A stretch of DNA of 54,640 bases from Pseudarthrobacter chlorophenolicus (GCF_000962805.1 NZ_JZTW01000025.1:1-54640); one strand, 5' to 3'. Counted from the first letter of the stretch, positions 24,898 to 33,713 are shown. Translations and numbers: made by a program. Notes: generated from the sequence alone by a model not told the origin.

Positions 24898-25974
24898 GTG
24901 AAGATGCTTGCTGAGATGTTCAGCATTGGTCCCGGCAACAAGGACCACCACCCGGCCCTCCGGTGCGCTGTGGGCGTCTTCGTTCCGCTGATCACCCTGG
25001 TGCTGATCGGCCGCCTGGACGTGGCCATCTTCGCCTCTTTCGGGGCCTTCACCGGGATCTACGGCCGCGGCGAACCGCACGGGGCCCGCTTCGTCCTGCA
25101 GCTCCGGGCCGGGCTCCTGATGCTGCTGGTCATGTTCCTGGCTGCCCTGTCCGCCAGGATGGAAACAGTGTTCGGCCTGGACCGGAGCACCACCACTTGG
25201 CTCCTGGTGCTGGCCACCACACTCGTTGCCGGTGGCTGCTCCGTGGCTATTTCCTGGCTGCGGCTGCGCCCGGGCGGCTCCCTGTTCCACATCTTTGCCT
25301 TCGCGGCCATCGCGTCCATCCCCAACCAGCCTCCACTGTGGCAGGGCATGCTGGTTGCGGTACTCACCACCGTGCTGTGCCTGCTGATCGGCTTTTCGTC
25401 CCGGATCCTGCCCAGCCACCGCACCCCGTGGACCTGGCCGCCCCGCATCCGGCGCACGCCGGCGGAGAAGCGGACCGCCTGGCTTGAGGGCCTCGGCTAC
25501 CTGGTGGCGGCAGGGCTGGCGGGCTCGCTGGCAACCTGGGCCGGGCAGCAGCTGGGATTCGGGCACAACTACTGGGCCATGGTGGCCGCGGTGGTGCCCC
25601 TGGTGGGCCACACCACCCGGCACCGGATCCGGCGCGGCGTCCAGCGAATCATCGGCACCGTTCTTGGCCTGCTGGTCCTGGCGGCGGTCCTGCTGCTGGG
25701 GCTGGAGCCGTGGCAGACCGTGCTGGTGATGGCCCTCTGCCAGTTCGGTGCGGAGATGTTCATCATCCGCCAGTATTTGCTGGCGCAGGTCTTCGTGACT
25801 CCCTTGGCCCTCATCTCCACCCTCCTGGTGGTCCCCGCCTCGCCGTCGGCACTGCTGCGCGACCGCATCATCGAAACCGTCATCGGTGCCGCCGTGGGCA
25901 TTGCCGTGGTGCTGGCTCCCGCGGCGTGGCGCCGCCTCAGGCCGGGCCCTGCACAGGGTACGACGCCGGCCTGA
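24898..25974 (+). CDS. FUSC-family membrane protein, possible aromatic-acid exporter
   Basis: 358 residues from GTG 24898, with AGGAAAGG ten bases upstream. Two blocks of hydrophobic helices (about residues 15-135 and 190-335) are separated by a basic loop (SHRTPWTWPPRIRRTPAEKR). FASFGAFTGIYGRGEPHGAR and NYWAMVAAVVPLVGHTTRHRIRRGVQRIIGT match FUSC/AaeB-type half-repeats. E. coli AaeB exports 4-hydroxybenzoate. It shares a candidate operator with the downstream IclR gene and pobA, so overflow export of 4-hydroxybenzoate is a reasonable hypothesis. Confidence 0.8.
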   Translation: MKMLAEMFSIGPGNKDHHPALRCAVGVFVPLITLVLIGRLDVAIFASFGAFTGIYGRGEPHGARFVLQLRAGLLMLLVMFLAALSARMETVFGLDRSTTTWLLVLATTLVAGGCSVAISWLRLRPGGSLFHIFAFAAIASIPNQPPLWQGMLVAVLTTVLCLLIGFSSRILPSHRTPWTWPPRIRRTPAEKRTAWLEGLGYLVAAGLAGSLATWAGQQLGFGHNYWAMVAAVVPLVGHTTRHRIRRGVQRIIGTVLGLLVLAAVLLLGLEPWQTVLVMALCQFGAEMFIIRQYLLAQVFVTPLALISTLLVVPASPSALLRDRIIETVIGAAVGIAVVLAPAAWRRLRPGPAQGTTPA

Positions 25975-26045
25975 CCGCCTCCCATCCGCGGCCGGCCCTT
26001 AGCGGCCCGGACGTCCTGGGGCCCTGCCGCGGTAGGCTGGTCTTC

Positions 26046-26058
26046 CCATTGAACGGAA
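26046..26058. promoter_or_regulatory. Candidate IclR site CCATTGAACGGAA
   Basis: Second of three related 13-mers, within CTTCC-N8-GGAAG (26042-26059). It overlaps the ribosome site of the IclR gene at 26068, so bound protein could limit its own synthesis. Confidence 0.5.
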
Positions 26059-26067
26059 GGTGTGGCG

Positions 26068-26811
26068 GTGGCTAACTCACAGTCGGGGGATTCGGTGGTG
26101 GACCGGATAGTCCGGCTGATCTCCGCCTTTCCGCAGGACGCTGGCGCCCTGCAGCTTTCCGACCTGGCCGCAAGGGCCGGGCTGCCGCTGACCACCACGC
26201 ACCGGCTGGTGGGCCAGCTCGCGGGCCACGGCCTGCTCGAAACCGAACCCGGCGGCATGGTCCGGCCGGGCCTCCGGCTTTGGGCGCTGGTAAACCGCGC
26301 CTCCCCGGCCTTGGCACTGCGGCAGGCGGCCATGCCGTTCATGGAGGACATCCAGCACGTCCTGAACCAGAACGTGAACCTCGCGGTGCTGGATGGCTGG
26401 GAGGTGCTGTTTGTAGAGCGGTTGTCGCGGCGCGGATCGGCGATCAACCGGGCGCAGGTGGCCGGCAGGATGCCCATCCACATCTCCTCCGCCGGGCTGG
26501 CGCTGATGGCGCACCGGGAGAAGGCGCTGCAGGCCAGTTACCTGGCCCAGTTCTCCGACCCCGACGGGAAACTCACCGCGGGTGACGTCCGGGCCCTGTT
26601 GGCCGAAACCTCGAACCAGGGCTTCGCCCAGCTCAAGGGCGTGGTTGATCCGGACACCTGGGGCATTGCCGTGCCCGTCCTCAACCGCCGCCAGCGTGCC
26701 GTGGCCTCGCTCGGCGTCGTGGTTCCGCTCCAGGAGATGCGGCTGCAGGCGTTGGTGCCCGCGCTGCAGACCGCCGCACGGGGCATCGCCCGCCGCCTCG
26801 CGGATTCCTGA
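26068..26811 (+). CDS. IclR-family regulator, probable PobR
   Basis: 247 residues. GTG 26068 is preferred because GGAAGG (26055-26060) is seven bases upstream; GTG 26062 would leave one. The winged helix (DRIVRLISAFPQDAGALQLSDLAARAGLPLTTTHRLV in part) precedes an effector domain with INRAQVAGRMPIHISSAGLALMAH and WGIAVPVLNRRQRAVASLGVVVP. It lies 103 bases upstream of pobA in the same direction, so control of 4-hydroxybenzoate use is likely. The symbol is withheld because several unrelated PobR types exist. Confidence 0.85.
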   Translation: MANSQSGDSVVDRIVRLISAFPQDAGALQLSDLAARAGLPLTTTHRLVGQLAGHGLLETEPGGMVRPGLRLWALVNRASPALALRQAAMPFMEDIQHVLNQNVNLAVLDGWEVLFVERLSRRGSAINRAQVAGRMPIHISSAGLALMAHREKALQASYLAQFSDPDGKLTAGDVRALLAETSNQGFAQLKGVVDPDTWGIAVPVLNRRQRAVASLGVVVPLQEMRLQALVPALQTAARGIARRLADS

Positions 26812-26812
26812 A

Positions 26813-26825
26813 CCATTCAACGGAA
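26813..26825. promoter_or_regulatory. Candidate IclR site CCATTCAACGGAA upstream of pobA
   Basis: Third copy of the 13-mer, 90 bases before pobA, inside GATTCC-N13-GGAATC (26803-26827). It differs from the copy before the IclR gene at one base. Confidence 0.55.
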
Positions 26826-26914
26826 TCACTGTAACGCCGGTCACCCGGAGTGGCCCACACTGGGTGCCAAGCAATCCTCTGGCCCCCGGGCCCGCAACGA
26901 AGCGAGACGCAGCA

Positions 26915-28102
26915 ATGGCACGGAAAACCATCACCACCCAGGTCGCCATCATGGGTGCCGGCCCGGCAGGACTCATGCTGTCCCACCTGTTGGCCAAGGC
27001 CGGCATTGAATCCATTGTGATCGAGGTCCGCAGCCATGATGAGATCGCCCGCACCGTCCGTGCCGGCATCCTGGAGCACGGCACCGTCAACCTCATGGTG
27101 GACAGTGGGGTTTCAGACCGGGTCCTGACCCACGGCGACCGGCACGACGGGATTGAATTGCGCTTCAACGGCGAGAGCCACCGCATCGACTTCAAGGACC
27201 TGGTGGGCGAGTCCGTATGGCTTTACCCGCAGACCGACGTTTTCACCGACCTTGCCGCACGCAGGACGCACGACGGCGGCGACGTCCGGTACAGCGTCAC
27301 GGACACCTCCGTCCATGACCTCGAAGGCAAGCCCAAGGTGTGGTTCACGGACGCCGACGGCGCCGAATTCGAGATCCAGGCGGACTTCCTGGTGGGCGCT
27401 GACGGTTCACGCAGCCACTGCCGCTTCCAGATCCCCGAGGCCAACCGCAAGTGGTTCTTCCACGAGTACCCGTTCGCTTGGTTCGGCATCCTGGCCGAAG
27501 CCCCGCGCAGCTCGGACGAACTGATCTACGCCAACTCCGCCAATGGCTTCGCGCTCATCAGCCAGCGGACCGAGGCCGTCCAGCGGATGTACTTCCAGTG
27601 CGACCCCAAGGAAAACGTGGCCGAGTGGGACGATGACCGGATCTGGGCCGAGTTCCGCAGCCGGGTCAACGGCAATGGCTTCGAGCTCAAGGAAGGCCCG
27701 GTCATCGAGAAGATGGTGCTGCCATTCCGCAGCTTCGTCCACACGCCCATGCGTCACGGCAACCTGTTCCTCGCCGGCGACGCCGCGCACACCGTCCCGC
27801 CCACCGGCGCCAAGGGCCTCAACCTGGCCATCCATGACGTCAAGGTCCTGTTCGAGGGGCTGGACAGTCACTACAACTCCGGCTCGGACCGGCTCCTCGA
27901 CGCGTACAGCGACCGCGCCCTGGAGCGGGTCTGGAAGGCCCAGCAGTTCTCCTACTGGATGACCACCATGCTGCACACTCCCGCCGACGCGGACGATTTC
28001 TCCCGCGCCCGACAGTTGGGCGAACTCAATTCGGTGGTTTCTTCACGCCATGGCATGGCCTACCTCGCCGAGGCCTACACCGGCTGGCCGGGCCGAGGCT
28101 AG
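26915..28102 (+). CDS. pobA: 4-hydroxybenzoate 3-monooxygenase
   Basis: 395 residues, the family length. FAD-binding GxGxxG is IMGAGPAGLMLSHLL, the DG motif is FLVGADGSRSHCR and the GD motif is LFLAGDAAHTVPPTGAKGLNLA. The substrate-side blocks ARTVRAGILEHGTVNLM and EYPFAWFGILAEAP match PobA. It hydroxylates 4-hydroxybenzoate to protocatechuate with NADPH and O2, feeding the pca genes encoded 9 kb upstream. ATG 26915 has only a weak ribosome site. The regulator gene and a candidate operator lie immediately upstream. Confidence 0.95.
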   Translation: MARKTITTQVAIMGAGPAGLMLSHLLAKAGIESIVIEVRSHDEIARTVRAGILEHGTVNLMVDSGVSDRVLTHGDRHDGIELRFNGESHRIDFKDLVGESVWLYPQTDVFTDLAARRTHDGGDVRYSVTDTSVHDLEGKPKVWFTDADGAEFEIQADFLVGADGSRSHCRFQIPEANRKWFFHEYPFAWFGILAEAPRSSDELIYANSANGFALISQRTEAVQRMYFQCDPKENVAEWDDDRIWAEFRSRVNGNGFELKEGPVIEKMVLPFRSFVHTPMRHGNLFLAGDAAHTVPPTGAKGLNLAIHDVKVLFEGLDSHYNSGSDRLLDAYSDRALERVWKAQQFSYWMTTMLHTPADADDFSRARQLGELNSVVSSRHGMAYLAEAYTGWPGRG

Positions 28103-28277
28103 GCTGGCCGAACCGAAGGAATAGTACGACGCCGGGTCGGGACGTGGCTGTCAGTGCTCGCCGTGCTCACCAAGCACCAGTCGAAAGAACAACGCTCTTC
28201 TGCGCAACCGTCCATCGGACGAGACTGCGGGCGGCCAACCCGTCGGGCGCTAACCCAACAGATAGGCCGCCGTTGTA

Positions 28278-28511
28278 CTAGCTCTTGCCTGGCTTTCCGC
28301 GGCCAAACCAGGGCCTCGGTGGCATGAAGAACCAAAACAGGGAGATTAGCGCAAGCATAAAGAGCCCGAACAGCGTCGGTTCGGGCACGATTCCATTGGT
28401 TGCCCAGAACAAAAGCCACTGAGCAGACCACAACCCACCTGTAAATGCGAGATATACGTATGCTCGACCGGCAAACGTCCGCGGTGTCATGAGAGGTTCA
28501 CCCTGGGTCAT
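28278..28511 (-). CDS. Small two-TM protein, possible immunity protein
   Basis: 77 residues from ATG 28511, with AAAGGA seven bases upstream, a clear ribosome site. Two hydrophobic helices (about residues 17-38 and 44-63, rich in Trp and Phe) are followed by a basic tail (RPWFGRGKPGKS). No family is recognised. It starts 19 bases after the bacteriocin-like gene and is co-directional, so the two are probably one transcript. Size, topology and position fit a bacteriocin immunity protein; this is inference. After the stop, GGCGGCC and GGCCGCC arms with a long loop could form a terminator. Base composition is less GC-rich than the surroundings. Confidence 0.6.
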   Translation of the reverse strand: MTQGEPLMTPRTFAGRAYVYLAFTGGLWSAQWLLFWATNGIVPEPTLFGLFMLALISLFWFFMPPRPWFGRGKPGKS

Positions 28512-28530
28512 TTACTCGTCCTTTCGTCGG

Positions 28531-29274
28531 TTACCTGCATGCATCGTTCCAATTGATGCCTGTTCCGAAGGCCCAGGCGCCTGCGCCGCAAGCAGCGCCG
28601 CCGATGCCTGCGCTCATTGCCCCGACGGCGCCGCAGATAGCGCCGGTGGCCGCAGCGTACCCGCCAGCCGCGAACCACCCCTGCCAGCATGATGGCCCAG
28701 ACCACCCAGCCGTCGTAATGGTTGGCTCAGCGTTTGCAGTTGATGTCCGCTGGACGTCGGGTGACTGCTTCGGCTGCTTCTTGGAAGTCAATGCCACCGA
28801 CTGCTGCCCATCCGTGCCAGTGACAAGTTCGAAGGACTTACCGCGAATGCTGGCAACGAAACTATCAACCTGTTCCTGGGTCAAAGCCGCAGCGAGACCT
28901 TCGCCGCCTCCAGCCTCAACGGAACCGGCCTGGGCAATCAGGAAGCCTGAGAACTCCGGGCTGGACTTTAACGTCTCAAGCCTGGTCGCAAAACCCGCTG
29001 CATCCTTCTTTTTTGCTTGCTTGATCACCACGGAGATAGGAACACCCTTGGAATCGCTGACTTGGGAGGCACTGGCCCCTTTACCTACGCCGGCCGAACT
29101 TCCAACAAGCGCCGTAGTGACCACACCAGCTTGAGAGCCCTCGGCTGACGGGCCAGCATTACGGGCACCTGCGGAATATGAAGACACCGCAATCAACGCC
29201 GCAACTCCGAATCCAAACGCTGCTCGAACCGCAGCCTTTTTAAATCTAAAGCGTTCATCCACTAAGCGGTTCAC
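28531..29274 (-). CDS. Secreted Cys/Gly-rich bacteriocin-like precursor
   Basis: 247 residues from GTG 29274, preceded by AGAGGT with seven bases of spacing. An N-terminal export signal is visible: RFRFKK, then hydrophobic AAVRAAFGFGVAALIAV, and a likely cleavage after ARNA (about residue 40). A polar middle (60-185) contains SKGVPISVVIKQAKKKD and repeated Ala/Ser. The last 60 residues form a hydrophobic, Gly/Ala-rich module with four Cys (196, 214, 229, 246; spacing X17, X14, X16) and a polar INWNDACR end. This layout resembles halocin C8-type and other Cys-bridged bacteriocins released from the C-terminus. The next gene is immunity-like. Function is inferred; there is no dedicated exporter beside it. 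Confidence 0.62.
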   Translation of the reverse strand: MNRLVDERFRFKKAAVRAAFGFGVAALIAVSSYSAGARNAGPSAEGSQAGVVTTALVGSSAGVGKGASASQVSDSKGVPISVVIKQAKKKDAAGFATRLETLKSSPEFSGFLIAQAGSVEAGGGEGLAAALTQEQVDSFVASIRGKSFELVTGTDGQQSVALTSKKQPKQSPDVQRTSTANAEPTITTAGWSGPSCWQGWFAAGGYAAATGAICGAVGAMSAGIGGAACGAGAWAFGTGINWNDACR

Positions 29275-29391
29275 GTCCGTTACCTCTTTCGTCAAGGTCC
29301 CCCCAATAAGGACGAACGCGTCAGTCTGCCAGACAGCATGTCGGATTGTCATGTCATATGCGGGACATGTGAGCCGTACGACATTCCTCGC

Positions 29392-29498
29392 GCCGCCGTC
29401 GTCGGCAATGGGCGCATCGCGCTCGCGGAAGGTGCGCAGCCCTTCCGGGACCGGTTGCTTGGCCTGGCCCGACGGCGGAACCGGAGCGCCGCCGTCGT
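29392..29498. repeat. Two GCGCCGCCGTCGTC copies in the gap before the ABC operon
   Basis: The 257-base gap between the bacteriocin-like gene and the permease holds two copies of this 14-mer about 96 bases apart. Read on the minus strand each gives an ADDGGA-like hexapeptide, so this may be decayed coding sequence. Nearer the bacteriocin-like gene, around 29335-29370, the GACATG/CATGTC word recurs three times and may be a regulatory site. Confidence 0.45.
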
Positions 29499-29508
29499 CC
29501 GCGGTTCT

Positions 29509-29530
29509 GCGGGGTGAAGCGTCAGTCCTG
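29509..29530. repeat. 22-bp direct repeat, left copy
   Basis: Identical over 22 bases to 33714-33735 (GCGGGGTGAAGC followed by GTCAGTCCTG). It abuts the 3' end of the permease gene. The right copy contains the 3' end of the thioesterase gene, so this copy looks like a duplicated fragment of it. Confidence 0.75.
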
Positions 29531-29531
29531 G

Positions 29532-31355
29532 TCACCGGGCGGGGGCGGCCGGAACCTTGCTGCTGGCGCCGGACACGGCTGGCCCGGCGGCAGACGGCAC
29601 ATCGGCGGCCTCGATGCCCTGCGGTGGAACTTCCGGCAGCCGTTTCCGGCTGCGGCGGCGCCCGGACCGGCCATAAACGAGGTACATGGTGACGCCGGTG
29701 ATGACCATCAGCAGCACGGTGTACACGAACGTGTTCGCGATGCCTTCGGTGCCCTCAGCGCCGTCCGTGTTCGCCTTGATGACCAGGCCCAGCGGCTGGA
29801 CCAGCGGGTGGGCCAGGAAGATGGCGGTGTCGTAATCGTCCAGGAGGCTGTTGAAGTTCAGGGCGGTGATGGCCGCTGCCGCCGGGAGCACCAGGGGCAA
29901 CAGGATCCGGCGGAACACGTACAGAGTCTTGGCGCCCATGATGGCGGCGGCTTCCTCCAGCGAGGAATTCACCGAGGCGAACGACGCCTTCAGCATCCGC
30001 AGCGTGAAAGGGATCTTCACGGTGACGAACGCGATCAGCAGGATTACTGTGGTGCCGGTTAGCACCGCCCCACCCACCAGCGGGTTCGGGTGGTCGTAGC
30101 TGATGATCAGGCCCAGCGCCAACAACGCAGACGGCAGGATCCAGGGGATGTGCAGCAGGTACTCAAAGACTGACGCCACCCAGTTCCGGTACTTCTGCAG
30201 CAGCCGGGCCACGAACAGCAGGCCGCCCACCGCGATCACAGCAGCCAGCGCGCTGTACACCACGCTGACGACGAAGGGCCGCAAACCGGCCGGCTGCGTC
30301 AGCACCCGGACATAGTTGTCCAGGGTCAGGCTGCCGGGTGAGAGCTGCCCGGTCTGGATGGCGGCGCCGTCCGCGAAGGAGTACAGCACAATGAGCAGGA
30401 CCGGCAGCGTGTATACCGCGAACAGCAGGTAGGCCACTGCATGCACGGCCGCGTTGGCCACCGGGTTGGTGATGTCCTGTTTCTGCAGCTCCGAGGACAC
30501 CTTGGATACCGAGAAGTACGTGCCGCCCTTCTCCAGCCGGGACATCACGGCCAGCATCACCATCGTGGCCAGGCCCAGGATGACGGCCAGCAGGGCCGCG
30601 AGGTCACGCGACGTGGGGCTGTTGGTGAACGTCAGGATCATCGGCGTGATGGTCTGGAATTCCCGGCCACCCAGGACCTGCGGCGCACTCAGGGCACCGA
30701 GCCCGGTCAGGAAGGACAGGATGGTCACGGCGAACAGCGTGGGCTTCAGCATGGGCAGGACGATCCGCCGCAGGATGGTCCACGTCGAGGCCCCCAGGTT
30801 CTTCGCCGCTTCAATGGTTTGGTAGTCCACCCCCTTCAGCGCATTGGCCACGAACAGCATGTGGTTGGTGGTGGTGGCAAACGTCATGACCACCAGCACG
30901 GCGAAGAAGCCAGAGAACCAGGCGGGGTCCATGGAGGGGAACACCTGCAGCAGCAGCGAGGTGACGATTCCCTTGTCCCCATAGATGAACTTGTAGCCAG
31001 CCGCCAGCACGATGCCGCCGTAGATGAAGGTGGTGGCGTAGCCCAGGAACAGGATCCGCGAGCCCCGGATCCTGAAGTAGTACGTCACCAGCACAATGAA
31101 GATTCCTACCGCGTTAACCGTGATGGAGAGGGCCACCGCCAGCAGGAAGCTGTTACCGAGTGCCTTCATGGCGCGCTGCGAGGAGAACAGCTTTTCCGCC
31201 GCCCGCCCCGAGAAACTTCCGTCAGGGAAGAAAGTGGCAATCAGGACGTTGATGTTGGGCCACACCAGGAACGCCGCAATAAACCAGGTGAGGACGACGC
31301 CCACCACCAGGACAAACGGGGAGCGGACCATCGCGCGGACCGGAGTTCCGCTCAT
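29532..31355 (-). CDS. ABC transporter permease, fused double domain (Fe3+/2-aminoethylphosphonate type)
   Basis: 607 residues with about 12 membrane segments in two homologous halves. Each half has an EAA loop: EAAKNLGASTWTILRRIVLP in the first and EEAAAIMGAKTLYVFRRILLP in the second. This fused architecture is typical of FbpB/SfuB iron(III) and phosphonate permeases. It forms the channel for the ATPase and binding protein encoded upstream. ATG overlaps the ATPase stop by four bases. The Pro/Ala-rich C-terminal tail is extra. A 22-bp repeat follows directly. Confidence 0.9.
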   Translation of the reverse strand: MSGTPVRAMVRSPFVLVVGVVLTWFIAAFLVWPNINVLIATFFPDGSFSGRAAEKLFSSQRAMKALGNSFLLAVALSITVNAVGIFIVLVTYYFRIRGSRILFLGYATTFIYGGIVLAAGYKFIYGDKGIVTSLLLQVFPSMDPAWFSGFFAVLVVMTFATTTNHMLFVANALKGVDYQTIEAAKNLGASTWTILRRIVLPMLKPTLFAVTILSFLTGLGALSAPQVLGGREFQTITPMILTFTNSPTSRDLAALLAVILGLATMVMLAVMSRLEKGGTYFSVSKVSSELQKQDITNPVANAAVHAVAYLLFAVYTLPVLLIVLYSFADGAAIQTGQLSPGSLTLDNYVRVLTQPAGLRPFVVSVVYSALAAVIAVGGLLFVARLLQKYRNWVASVFEYLLHIPWILPSALLALGLIISYDHPNPLVGGAVLTGTTVILLIAFVTVKIPFTLRMLKASFASVNSSLEEAAAIMGAKTLYVFRRILLPLVLPAAAAITALNFNSLLDDYDTAIFLAHPLVQPLGLVIKANTDGAEGTEGIANTFVYTVLLMVITGVTMYLVYGRSGRRRSRKRLPEVPPQGIEAADVPSAAGPAVSGASSKVPAAPAR

Positions 31356-32434
31356 GGCAGGACGACCGCCTGGTCCTGCTCCAGCCGGTCCTGCTCCTGA
31401 AGGGCCGCGCCCGTTTCGGGGTGGTATTGCAGGATGTGGTCCGGCCGCACGTACACGGTGGTTTCCGATCCCGGTTCGGGGTGGGCGCCGCCATCCTCGC
31501 GCACCAGCAGCCGGATGTCCGCGCCATGGCTGCGGACCACGTACCTGCTGTGCAGGCCATGGTAGGTCCGGGACAGCACCTTTGCGGGAAGTCCGACGGC
31601 GGCGCCGCCTCCTGCTGGCGCATCCAGGGACGCCTTTTCCACCCGCAGGTAGGAGTTGGCCTCGGTGCTGAGTCGGGCACCGGACGCAGCGTTGACCTGC
31701 GCCACGAATTCGGGCGTCAGGGTGGAGCTGTCACCAATGAAATTGCAGACGAATTCCGTGGCGGCGTGGTCATAGATCTCCTGCGGTGTGCCCACCTGCT
31801 CCACTTCGCCCTTGTTGAAGACCGCTACCCTGTCACTCATGGCCAGCGCCTCGTCCTGGTCGTGGGTGACGTAGACCGTAGTGATGCCGAACTCGCTTTG
31901 CAGGTCCTTGAGCTGCTGCCGGAGCTGGTGGCGGAGCTTGGCGTCCAGGTTGGACAGCGGCTCGTCCAGCAGCAGGATCTTGGGCCGCAGGACGAGGGCC
32001 CGGGCAACAGCCACCCGCTGTTGCTGCCCGCCGGAGAGCTCGGCGACGTTCTTGGCCAGCTGTTCGTCGCTGAGTTCCACCCGGCGGGCAATGTCCCGGA
32101 CCATCCGGTCGCTGTCCGCGCCCTTTTCCTTCCGGACCCGGAGTCCAAAGGCGATGTTTTCCCACACGCTCATGCTGGGGAACAGGGCATAGTTCTGGAA
32201 CACCATGCCCACCTGCCGCTTGTCGCTGGGAAGGCGGGTGACATCCGTTCCGTCCACCGTGACTGTTCCCCCGGCCGGCTGGATGAAACCGGCCAGGGTG
32301 CGCAGCGCCGTCGTCTTTCCACATCCGGAGGGCCCCAGCAGCGTGAAGAACTCGCCGGGCCGGACGTGCAGGTCCAGGTGCGGGATGGCGGTGAAGTCGC
32401 CGAAGGAAACTTTGATGCTGTCCAAGCGGATCAT
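31352..32434 (-). CDS. ABC transporter ATP-binding protein (FbpC/PotA type)
   Basis: 360 residues. Walker A is LLGPSGCGKTTALRTLAGF, the signature LSGGQQQRVAVARAL, Walker B ILLLDEPLSNLDAKLR, and the switch His lies in VYVTHDQDEALAMSD. The C-terminal 120 residues form a TOBE-type regulatory region ending with a VRPDHI strand. It powers the permease encoded next. It lies 49 bases after the binding-protein gene. Confidence 0.92.
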   Translation of the reverse strand: MIRLDSIKVSFGDFTAIPHLDLHVRPGEFFTLLGPSGCGKTTALRTLAGFIQPAGGTVTVDGTDVTRLPSDKRQVGMVFQNYALFPSMSVWENIAFGLRVRKEKGADSDRMVRDIARRVELSDEQLAKNVAELSGGQQQRVAVARALVLRPKILLLDEPLSNLDAKLRHQLRQQLKDLQSEFGITTVYVTHDQDEALAMSDRVAVFNKGEVEQVGTPQEIYDHAATEFVCNFIGDSSTLTPEFVAQVNAASGARLSTEANSYLRVEKASLDAPAGGGAAVGLPAKVLSRTYHGLHSRYVVRSHGADIRLLVREDGGAHPEPGSETTVYVRPDHILQYHPETGAALQEQDRLEQDQAVVLP

Positions 32435-32483
32435 GGCAAACCTGTCTGTGGAACTCGGGCGGAGACGGAAGGTTGGCGCAGGC

Positions 32484-33557
32484 CTATGTCATGTACTCGA
32501 GTTCGATCTTCTCCACCCAGGCGCCCATGTTTTCCTGGACGAACTCCCAGTCGATGTCCTGCTGCTTGAGGTCTGCGAAGAAGTCCACCACCTCGGGGTT
32601 GGCCTGTGCCTGGGCTGACTTGTTCACCGGCATGGAATTGAACTGCTTGGCAAACTGGCCCTGGACGTCGGCACTGCCGAACCAGTCAATGAACTTCTGG
32701 GCCTGCTCCTTCTTCTTGGTGCCCTTGACGAGGGCGATCTGCTCCACCGCGAGGGGTACGCCAACGGAAGGTATGACCGTTTCCACACTGACCTTGAAGG
32801 ACTTTTCCCGGTCGGCAATGATCGAGGACGGCATCTGCCCCATATCCACCTCGCCCGAGGCGATGCGGGCGAAAAGATCGGTCTTGGCCACGGCGGGGCT
32901 GCCGTTCTGGAAGTACTGTTCCACCTGCTTCCAGCCTTCGTCGGAGATTCCGAGATCGCCGGAATCGTCACGGTACCGGCTGAGGATGCCGGCAAAGACG
33001 AGTTGGGCGGTGGCGGTGCCAAGGCCGGTGACCCGCTCGTAGCGGGCCTTGAACTCATCCTTGGTCCACAGGTCCGTCCAGTCCTTCGGCGCAGCATCCC
33101 TGGAGAACTTGTCGGAGTTGTAGCCCAGCAGGATGGCCTGCTTCACCAGCGGCCAATACGTCTCGCCATCCGCCAACTGGGTGTCCACCTCACCGGCCCA
33201 TGCAGGCTCATAGGGTTCCAGCGCGTCCGCCGCCTTGACCTGGGAGAAGTACATGTTGTTCAGTCCGAAGGCTACGTCGGCAATGGGGTTGTTCTTCTCG
33301 GCGATGAGCTTGTTGGTGGCGTCGGCGCCGCCGGCCCCCACAATCTCTATCTTGAACCCGGCTTCGCCCGCCTTCTGGGTCAGCCAGTCCCCGCGGCCTT
33401 CGCCGTTGGAGTTGGTGTACACCACCAGGGTGTCGCCGGATCCTCCGGCCGGGGCGGAAGAAGCCCCACCCGAGGCTCCGGGTGAGGCTTCTCCGCCGCA
33501 TCCGGCAAGTAGGGTGACGGCGACGGCGGCGGCAACCAAGGTCTGTAATTTACGCAC
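32484..33557 (-). CDS. ABC transporter extracellular solute-binding lipoprotein
   Basis: 357 residues. The signal ends in the lipobox LLAGC at residues 16-20, followed by a Gly/Ser/Ala linker, so it is lipid-anchored outside the membrane. The mature part has the VVYTNSNGEG start and IIADREK and VPLAVEQIALVKGTKKKEQAQKFIDW blocks of cluster D iron/2-aminoethylphosphonate-type binding proteins. The paired Tyr for Fe(III) seen in FbpA is not obvious, so iron specificity is uncertain. First gene of the three-gene transporter operon. Confidence 0.88.
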   Translation of the reverse strand: MRKLQTLVAAAVAVTLLAGCGGEASPGASGGASSAPAGGSGDTLVVYTNSNGEGRGDWLTQKAGEAGFKIEIVGAGGADATNKLIAEKNNPIADVAFGLNNMYFSQVKAADALEPYEPAWAGEVDTQLADGETYWPLVKQAILLGYNSDKFSRDAAPKDWTDLWTKDEFKARYERVTGLGTATAQLVFAGILSRYRDDSGDLGISDEGWKQVEQYFQNGSPAVAKTDLFARIASGEVDMGQMPSSIIADREKSFKVSVETVIPSVGVPLAVEQIALVKGTKKKEQAQKFIDWFGSADVQGQFAKQFNSMPVNKSAQAQANPEVVDFFADLKQQDIDWEFVQENMGAWVEKIELEYMT

Positions 33558-33713
33558 GATCAGGACTCATTTCTCCACTGGAACCGGAGCATGTCCGCAC
33601 AGCCTATAGCCGGGCATGCGGAATGCGGGGCCGCTATTGCTATCGATTCGATAAACAGCCCGGCTGCCTAAGTTGGTCCAGTGATGAGAACGCCTGGTGG
33701 TCTGGGAGTGAAC

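Noticed and set aside
28103..28277. Possible small gene or IS remnant between pobA and the two-TM protein
   Set aside because: No start with a ribosome site and no recognisable transposase motif; the only structure is a GGCGGCC/GGCCGCC pair with a long loop that may be a weak terminator.
29275..29535. N-terminal extension of the bacteriocin-like precursor from 29535
   Set aside because: The extension is low-complexity, precedes the export signal by 87 residues, and GTG 29274 has a clear ribosome site. It would bury the signal peptide.
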